From: JBFMGD01 sp040751775
GTDB lineage: Bacteria > Bacillota > Dethiobacteria > DTU022
DNA: 64,000 nucleotides
Direction: 5' to 3'
NCBI GenBank assembly: GCA_040751775.1
Contig: JBFMGD010000002.1
Coordinates: 1-64,000, forward strand
Shown here: positions 59,344-64,000 of the stretch, piece after piece
Numbering within the stretch: the stretch's first letter is position 1
Layout: every line of letters begins with the position of its first letter
Made by a program: the position numbers and the translations under genes
Notes under the pieces: model-generated
The model's input: only the letters and a program-made list of their open reading frames with translations
Database searches by the model: none
Told to the model about the DNA's origin: nothing

Positions 59344-59841
59344 GTGTCGAAAATCGAACCATCCCAGGAACTTGTTGAAAAAGTAGTAAAAGTTAACCGG
59401 GTTGCCAAGGTCGTGAAGGGGGGGCGCCGGTTCAGCTTTAGCGCCCTGGTCGTAATCGGCGATCAAAATGGCGTTGTCGGAGCGGGTTTGGGTAAAGCGG
59501 GAGAGGTTCCGGAGGCGATCCGCAAAGGGATCGAAGACGCCAAAAAGAATCTGATTAAGGTGCCGCTGGTAGGCACATCGATTCCTCATCCTATAATCGG
59601 CCGTTTCGGAGCGGGCAAGGTTTTGATGAAGCCGGCCTCCGAAGGAACCGGTGTGATCGCCGGCGGTCCGGTCCGTGCCGTGCTCGAGTTGGCCGGGATC
59701 AGGGATATTCTGACCAAGTCGCTCGGTTCTTCCAACGCGTTAAACATGATCAATGCGACGATGACAGGTCTAAAATCACTAAAAATGGCTGAAGAGGTAA
59801 GCGCCTTGCGGGGTGTGGATATTGATAAGTTGTTGGGGTAA
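59344..59841 (+). CDS. rpsE: 30S ribosomal protein S5
   Basis: A 165-residue protein of the decoding region and mRNA path. It has VKVNRVAKVVKGGRRFSFSA and VGAGLGKAGEVPEAIRKGIE, both complete. The start is GTG after AAAGGGGGGATG. It lies between rplR and rpmD in the spc operon. Confidence 0.97.
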   Translation: MSKIEPSQELVEKVVKVNRVAKVVKGGRRFSFSALVVIGDQNGVVGAGLGKAGEVPEAIRKGIEDAKKNLIKVPLVGTSIPHPIIGRFGAGKVLMKPASEGTGVIAGGPVRAVLELAGIRDILTKSLGSSNALNMINATMTGLKSLKMAEEVSALRGVDIDKLLG

Positions 59842-59853
59842 GGGGTGTAACAG

Positions 59854-60039
59854 ATGGCAACTAAACTGCAAATTACGTTGGTCCGCAGCCCGGTATCGTG
59901 CCGGCCGAAACAGCGCCAAACGCTGAAGGCGCTGGGTTTGCAAAAAATCGGCCAGCGGGTCGAGCATAGTGATGTGCCTGAGATCCGGGGTATGATCCGG
60001 GTGGTCGATTTCCTGGTCAACGTTGAAGAAAGCAAGTAA
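59854..60039 (+). CDS. rpmD: 50S ribosomal protein L30
   Basis: A 61-residue protein with the typical core LQITLVRSPVSCRPKQRQTL and the end GMIRVVDFLVNVEE. An AAGGGGTGTA site precedes the ATG. It is between rpsE and rplO, the normal order. Length is normal. Confidence 0.95.
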   Translation: MATKLQITLVRSPVSCRPKQRQTLKALGLQKIGQRVEHSDVPEIRGMIRVVDFLVNVEESK

Positions 60040-60067
60040 TACTTGATCTTACAAGGAGGTACGGCTG

Positions 60068-60508
60068 GTGCGCCTGCATGAAATAAGTCCTCCAGAGGGG
60101 GCAAGGCAAGCTGCCAAACGCAAAGGAAGAGGTATAGCCTCGGGGTTGGGTAAGACATCCGGCAGAGGACAAAAAGGTCAAAAATCCCGTTCCGGTGCAA
60201 AGACCCGCCGCGGGTTTGAAGGCGGCCAGATGCCGCTTTTCCGGAGCTTGCCGAAACGCGGCTTTACGAATATACACAAGAAAAAGTGGGCCGTGATCAA
60301 TATGGAAGTTTTGAACCGGTTTGCTGATGATACGGCGGTGACACCGGAACTGCTCAAAGAAGAAGGCGTAATCAGATCACTGAAAGATCCTTTGAAAGTG
60401 CTGGGCGATGGTGAGCTCCAGCGCCGGCTGGTGATCCAGGCGCATGGTTTCAGCAGGCAGGCCCGGGAAAAAATTGAAGCCGCCGGTGGCAAAGCTGAGG
60501 TGATTTAA
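60068..60508 (+). CDS. rplO: 50S ribosomal protein L15
   Basis: A 146-residue protein with the Gly-rich N-terminal segment GRGIASGLGKTSGRGQKGQK that winds through 23S RNA, and the C-terminal ARGF-like AHGFSRQAREKIEAAGG. The GTG start follows AAGGAGGTACG. Its stop directly touches the TTG start of secY, so the two are coupled. Confidence 0.96.
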   Translation: MRLHEISPPEGARQAAKRKGRGIASGLGKTSGRGQKGQKSRSGAKTRRGFEGGQMPLFRSLPKRGFTNIHKKKWAVINMEVLNRFADDTAVTPELLKEEGVIRSLKDPLKVLGDGELQRRLVIQAHGFSRQAREKIEAAGGKAEVI

Positions 60509-61765
60509 TTGCTGGAGACAATACGGACAGCATGGCGGATCAAGGAGCTCAGGCAGAGGATCCTGTTCACCTTGGCTATGTTTGTTGTTTTTCGAGCCGG
60601 CTCCGCTATTCCCGTGCCGGGTGTTGATCCGTCGCAGTTAGCCAAGTTTTTTGAGGGCGATACGATTTTTGGGTTTTTCAATATGCTCGGCGGCGATGCC
60701 TTGAGCAACTTTACTATATTTGCTTTGGGGATAATGCCGTATATCAACGCTTCCATTATCATGAATCTATTGACAATTGTCATCCCGAAGTTTAAGGAAT
60801 GGAGCCAGGAGGGACCTGAAGGTCGGAAAAAACTGTCCCAGCTAACCCGCTACGGGACCATTGTCATCGCTTTAATCCAGGGCCTGGCGCTTTCGTTCTT
60901 TATCGCGGATCGGGCCATCTTGAATAAAACACCTCTTTCCTATGTGATTATTGTGATCTCGCTTACCGCGGGGACCGCCTTCCTGATGTGGGTCGGAGAG
61001 CTGATTACGGAAAAAGGAATCGGCAACGGGATATCGCTGCTCATCTTTGCCGGTATTGTGGCCGGTTTCCCGGTTGGAGTCGCCCAGATAGCGGAGCAGG
61101 TGCGCCACGGGCAGGTCAACTCTTATTTTGTGATCGTGGTGATCTTGCTGTTGATCGGCCTGATTGTCGGCATTATCGGTTTAGACCAGGGGCAGCGCCG
61201 TGTTAACGTGCAGTACAGCAAGCGGATCATAGGCCGGAAGATGTACGGGGGCCAGGCGACTCATATACCGATGAAGGTAAACCAGGCCGGTGTAATCCCG
61301 GTCATCTTTGCCTCGGTAATCCTGACTTTTCCGCAGACCATGGTCGGTTTTATCAACCATCCGATCGCCGAGCGCATCGCCAACAGCCTGAAATGGGGAT
61401 CGCCTTTAAATACCGTGATCTACGTGATGTTAATCATCATGTTTGCCTACTTCTATACGGCTGTGCAGTTCGATCCGTTTCAGGTTGCCGGCAATATTAA
61501 AAAATATGGCGGCTTCATACCCGGATTGCGTCCCGGAAAACCGACCGCAGAATACCTGGGTAAAGTGACTGCGCGGCTGACTACCGTGGGCGCTTTTTCC
61601 CTGGCATTCATCGCCGTCTTTCCCACCATATTGCAAGGGGCGACCGGCATACAGGTCATCTTCAGCGGCACAGGCTTAATTATCGTCGTCGGCGTCGTTT
61701 TGGAAACGGTAAAGCAGATTGAAAGCCATATGTTGATGCGCAGCTATAAAGGGTTTATGAAGTAA
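60509..61765 (+). CDS. secY: Preprotein translocase subunit SecY
   Basis: A 418-residue membrane protein with about ten helices, the channel of the Sec translocon. It has the plug-region segment RAGSAIPVPGVD near 30-41, GIMPYINASIIMNLL in helix 2, and the C-terminal loop GFIPGLRPGKPTAEYL with the conserved Arg of SecA contact. The TTG start follows GAGGTGAT. The next gene, three bases later, is map; the adk gene that usually stands between them is missing. Confidence 0.97.
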   Translation: MLETIRTAWRIKELRQRILFTLAMFVVFRAGSAIPVPGVDPSQLAKFFEGDTIFGFFNMLGGDALSNFTIFALGIMPYINASIIMNLLTIVIPKFKEWSQEGPEGRKKLSQLTRYGTIVIALIQGLALSFFIADRAILNKTPLSYVIIVISLTAGTAFLMWVGELITEKGIGNGISLLIFAGIVAGFPVGVAQIAEQVRHGQVNSYFVIVVILLLIGLIVGIIGLDQGQRRVNVQYSKRIIGRKMYGGQATHIPMKVNQAGVIPVIFASVILTFPQTMVGFINHPIAERIANSLKWGSPLNTVIYVMLIIMFAYFYTAVQFDPFQVAGNIKKYGGFIPGLRPGKPTAEYLGKVTARLTTVGAFSLAFIAVFPTILQGATGIQVIFSGTGLIIVVGVVLETVKQIESHMLMRSYKGFMK

Positions 61766-61768
61766 GCC

Positions 61769-62521
61769 ATGATCAATTTAAAATCGTCCTTTGAAATCAA
61801 GAATATGCGCCGGGCCGGCCGAATCGTGGCCGAGGTTTTGCAGGAAATGGAGCGGGTTGTGGCGGCGGGTGTAACCACCGCTGCGTTGGATAAACTGGCT
61901 GAGAAGCTGATTCGCCGCGCCGGCGCCGAACCTGCTTTCCTCGGTTACCACGGTTTTCCGGCTTCAATTTGCACCTCGATTAACGAAGAGGTTGTACACG
62001 GTATCCCGGGGTTGCGCAAGCTCCAAGAGGGCGATATAATCAGCATTGATGTGGGTGTGCGCCTGGATGGTTATTACGGCGATGCCGCCGCCACCTATGC
62101 GGTTGGGGAGATTAGCCCCCTGGCGAAGCGATTAATTGATGTGACCAGGCAATCCTTGGAAGAAGCGATCAAAGCGATGCGCGTTGGGGGTCATCTTTCA
62201 GATCTTTCCCACGCGGTACAGTTTTACGCGGAGATCAACCGGTTTTCTGTTGTGCGTAGTTACTGCGGCCACGGTATCGGCACCGAAATGCATGAAGAAC
62301 CCCAGGTGCCCAATTTTGGGAAACCGGGACGCGGGCCTACCCTGCAACCCGGCCTGGTGCTGGCAGTAGAGCCGATGGTGAATGCCGGCGGATGGGAAGT
62401 GGCGGTCCTACCCGATCAGTGGACTGTGGTGACCAAAGACCGGAATCTATCCGCTCATTTTGAACACACCATCGCCCTAGGGGAGCACGGCCCCGAAATA
62501 CTCACTGTCCTCCGGGATTGA
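61769..62521 (+). CDS. map: Methionine aminopeptidase, type I
   Basis: A 250-residue enzyme that removes the first methionine of proteins. All five metal ligands are at E. coli spacing: D94, D105, H168, E201 and E232. The segment CTSINEEVVHGIPG is typical. It has no good ribosome binding site of its own, so it may depend on ribosomes that end secY three bases upstream. It overlaps no other gene; the KOW gene follows 14 bases later. Confidence 0.96.
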   Translation: MINLKSSFEIKNMRRAGRIVAEVLQEMERVVAAGVTTAALDKLAEKLIRRAGAEPAFLGYHGFPASICTSINEEVVHGIPGLRKLQEGDIISIDVGVRLDGYYGDAAATYAVGEISPLAKRLIDVTRQSLEEAIKAMRVGGHLSDLSHAVQFYAEINRFSVVRSYCGHGIGTEMHEEPQVPNFGKPGRGPTLQPGLVLAVEPMVNAGGWEVAVLPDQWTVVTKDRNLSAHFEHTIALGEHGPEILTVLRD

Positions 62522-62535
62522 CCAAAGGGGGCGTT

Positions 62536-62814
62536 ATGATGGATCAGTTGAAACCCGGGCAATTGGTTCGTTCGCTGGCCGGCAGGGATAAAGGAGAGCA
62601 TTATCTGGTCATTGCAGTGGCGGATCCCGGCCGGGTACTGGTTGTCGATGGACGCAGGCGGACGATGGCCCGTCCAAAAAAGAAAAACACCGCTCATCTG
62701 CAGCGTTATGAACGACGGGTAGAGATCGAAGAGTTGATTCATGCGCGAAAGCTCACCGACAGCCAGGTGATCAGGTATATTAAAGAGCTGGCGCCGCAGG
62801 AAGACGTTTTTTGA
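62536..62814 (+). CDS. KOW-domain RNA-binding protein (L14e-like)
   Basis: A 92-residue protein with an N-terminal KOW motif (GQLVRSLAGRDKGEHYLVIA) and a basic middle (RPKKKNTAHLQRY). Proteins of this kind, called L14e/L6e/L27e-like, stand between map and infA in many Firmicutes. Its role is likely RNA or ribosome binding but is not known. The ATG at 62536 follows AAGGGGGCG; a second ATG follows directly. Confidence 0.85.
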   Translation: MMDQLKPGQLVRSLAGRDKGEHYLVIAVADPGRVLVVDGRRRTMARPKKKNTAHLQRYERRVEIEELIHARKLTDSQVIRYIKELAPQEDVF

Positions 62815-62830
62815 CAGGAGGCAGAAACCG

Positions 62831-63052
62831 ATGAGTAAGAAAAAGGATGTCGTGGAGGTGGAAGGAACAGTTGTTGAACCCCTTCCCAACGCCATGTTCC
62901 GGGTTGAGTTAAAAAACGGCCTTAAGGTGCTGGCACATGTGTCAGGGAAAATTCGCATGAATTTCATTCGTATTCTCCCCGGAGACCGGGTTTTGGTCGA
63001 GCTTTCGCCGTATGATCTCACCCGGGGCAGGATTACGTATCGCTATAAGTAA
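62831..63052 (+). CDS. infA: Translation initiation factor IF-1
   Basis: A 73-residue OB-fold factor that binds the ribosomal A site during initiation. It has EVEGTVVEPLPNAMFRVELK and HVSGKIRMNFIRILPGDRV, nearly the family consensus. An ACAGGAGGCAG site precedes the ATG. It is between the KOW gene and rpmJ, the usual order. Confidence 0.97.
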   Translation: MSKKKDVVEVEGTVVEPLPNAMFRVELKNGLKVLAHVSGKIRMNFIRILPGDRVLVELSPYDLTRGRITYRYK

Positions 63053-63066
63053 GGAGGCGGGTGGAG

Positions 63067-63180
63067 ATGAAAGTACGGCCGTCGGTAAAACCGATGTGTG
63101 AGAAATGTAAGATTATCCGGCGAAAGGGTAAGGTAGTGATTATCTGCCAAAATCTCAAGCATAAACAGAGGCAAGGTTAA
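63067..63180 (+). CDS. rpmJ: 50S ribosomal protein L36 (zinc type)
   Basis: A 37-residue protein, too short for many gene callers. It starts MKVRPSVKPMCEKCK and has the zinc ligands C11, C14, C27 and H32, so it is the zinc-binding L36. An AAGGAGGCGGGTGGAG stretch precedes the ATG. It is 14 bases after infA. The 143 bases from here to rpsM show no gene and no firm motif. Confidence 0.96.
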   Translation: MKVRPSVKPMCEKCKIIRRKGKVVIICQNLKHKQRQG

Positions 63181-63323
63181 AGAATAGCTTTTCGGACCAT
63201 AGGGAATTATAGCTTTGTTTAACTATTTTTGCCTGCCAGTTGATAAAGGTAGGAAGAAGCGTCATCTGGCGAGATGAAGGTTTTGAACAGTATCAATAGC
63301 AGATTTAAGGAGGTGTGTCTAGT

Positions 63324-63695
63324 TTGGCGAGGATAGCAGGAGTAGACCTGCCGCGGGAAAAACGAGTGGAGATAGCACTGAGCTATATTTATGGGGTTGG
63401 CCGTAGCCGAGCCGCGGCGGTATTGACTCATACCGGGGTCAACCCCAATACCAGGGTGCGCGATCTGACTGAAGATGAATTAAGCCGTCTGCGGGAATTT
63501 ATCGATAAGAATTATAAGGTCGAGGGTGATCTCAGGCGTGAGGTAGCCATGAACATCAAGCGCCTGGTGGAGATCGGATGCTACCGGGGTATCCGGCACC
63601 GGCGCGGTTTACCCGTTCGCGGACAGGGAACCAAGAATAATGCCCGGACCCGCAAGGGACCGCGGAAAACCGTCGGCGTGCGCCGTAAGAAATAG
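63324..63695 (+). CDS. rpsM: 30S ribosomal protein S13
   Basis: A 123-residue head protein that touches the P-site tRNA. It starts MARIAGVDLPREKRVEIAL and has the YRGIRHRRGLPVRGQGTKNN end. The TTG at 63324 follows AAGGAGG by ten bases and gives the universal start; the GTG at 63315 lies inside the ribosome binding site region and is rejected. It is followed by rpsK. Confidence 0.96.
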   Translation: MARIAGVDLPREKRVEIALSYIYGVGRSRAAAVLTHTGVNPNTRVRDLTEDELSRLREFIDKNYKVEGDLRREVAMNIKRLVEIGCYRGIRHRRGLPVRGQGTKNNARTRKGPRKTVGVRRKK

Positions 63696-63725
63696 CAGCC
63701 TGATTGAAGGGAGGAGGAAACTGAC

Positions 63726-64000
63726 TTGGTTAAGAAAAAAGGGACGCGTCCAAAGCGCCGCGAACGGAAAAATATCGAGCGTGGGGTCGCCCATATCCGA
63801 TCGACCTTTAACAATACCATTATTAGTATTACCGATGCTAATGGAAATAATATCTCCTGGTCCAGCGCCGGAAACGTTGGCTTTAAAGGTTCTCGTAAGT
63901 CGACGCCTTTTGCCGCGCAGCTGGCCGCTGAATCCGCGGCCCGGACTGCCATGGAACATGGGATGCGTCAGGTAGAAGTATTTGTGAAAGGTCCCGGCGC
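63726..64000 (+). CDS. rpsK: 30S ribosomal protein S11 (partial, cut by window edge)
   Basis: The first 91 codons of S11, open to the end of the window. It starts at a TTG after GGGAGGAGG with eight-base spacing and reads VKKKGTRPKRRERKNIERG, then HIRSTFNNTIISITDANGN and SSAGNVGFKGSRKSTPFAAQ, which are the S11 core. The C-terminal third is outside the window. rpsD, rpoA and rplQ should follow. Confidence 0.95.
   Translation, partial: MVKKKGTRPKRRERKNIERGVAHIRSTFNNTIISITDANGNNISWSSAGNVGFKGSRKSTPFAAQLAAESAARTAMEHGMRQVEVFVKGPG

Overview
This is a contiguous piece of chromosome from an anaerobic, acetyl-CoA-pathway (Wood-Ljungdahl) bacterium of the Clostridia (Bacillota). Evidence for this placement: the bacterial-type acsA/acsB/acsC/acsD/acsE set, a gene order from radA to the rpoBC and S10/spc ribosomal operons that follows the Bacillus/Clostridium arrangement, a sigH gene, a T-box leader, zinc-type S14, L33 and L36, strong AAGGAGG ribosome binding sites and many TTG/GTG starts. 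A thermophilic or mesophilic Peptococcaceae-like or Thermoanaerobacterales-like organism fits; the species cannot be named from the sequence alone.

Region 1 (1-10.4 kb) is a carbon-fixation operon: cooC, acsA (CO dehydrogenase), acsB (acetyl-CoA synthase), acsC and acsD (corrinoid iron-sulfur protein), acsE (methyltransferase), metV and metF (methylene-THF reductase). It runs from methylene-THF to acetyl-CoA in one transcriptional direction and ends at a strong terminator. An attenuator-like hairpin separates acsB from acsC. Region 2 (10.5-13.4 kb) holds thiolase, crotonase and 3-hydroxybutyryl-CoA dehydrogenase, which connect acetyl-CoA to crotonyl-CoA. Region 3 (13.4-25 kb) is mixed: palindromic repeats, a penicillin-acylase-family enzyme, a YhaM-like exoribonuclease, a TPR/helix-turn-helix protein, a sirtuin, pyrC-pyrK-pyrD, endonuclease IV and radA.

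Region 4 (24.9-33.7 kb) follows the radA-to-sigH neighbourhood of Firmicutes: a small reverse-strand protein, carD, a PIN/TRAM membrane protein, ispD, ispF, a cysteine T-box leader, cysE, cysS, a ThyA-like gene, rlmB, sigH and four tRNAs (Gly, initiator Met, Thr, Met). Several genes expected at their usual places here (disA, mrnC, rae1/yacP) are absent, and a thymidylate-synthase-like gene sits in the mrnC/thyX slot. Region 5 (33.7-64 kb) is the transcription-translation superregion: tuf1, rpmG, secE, nusG, rplKAJL, rpoB, rpoC, an L7Ae-family gene, rpsL, rpsG, fusA, tuf2, the S10 and spc operons, secY, map (without the usual adk), a KOW protein, infA, rpmJ, rpsM and the start of rpsK, which is cut by the window edge.

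The two tuf genes show no difference by eye over about 1.22 kb. No CRISPR array, prophage, insertion sequence or clear defence system was seen. The window is mostly well-known core genome. I found no convincing wholly new system; the best leads are the ThyA-like gene at the mrnC locus, the long acidic tail of RpoB, the acsB-acsC attenuator, the palindromic control region before carD, and the missing disA and adk.
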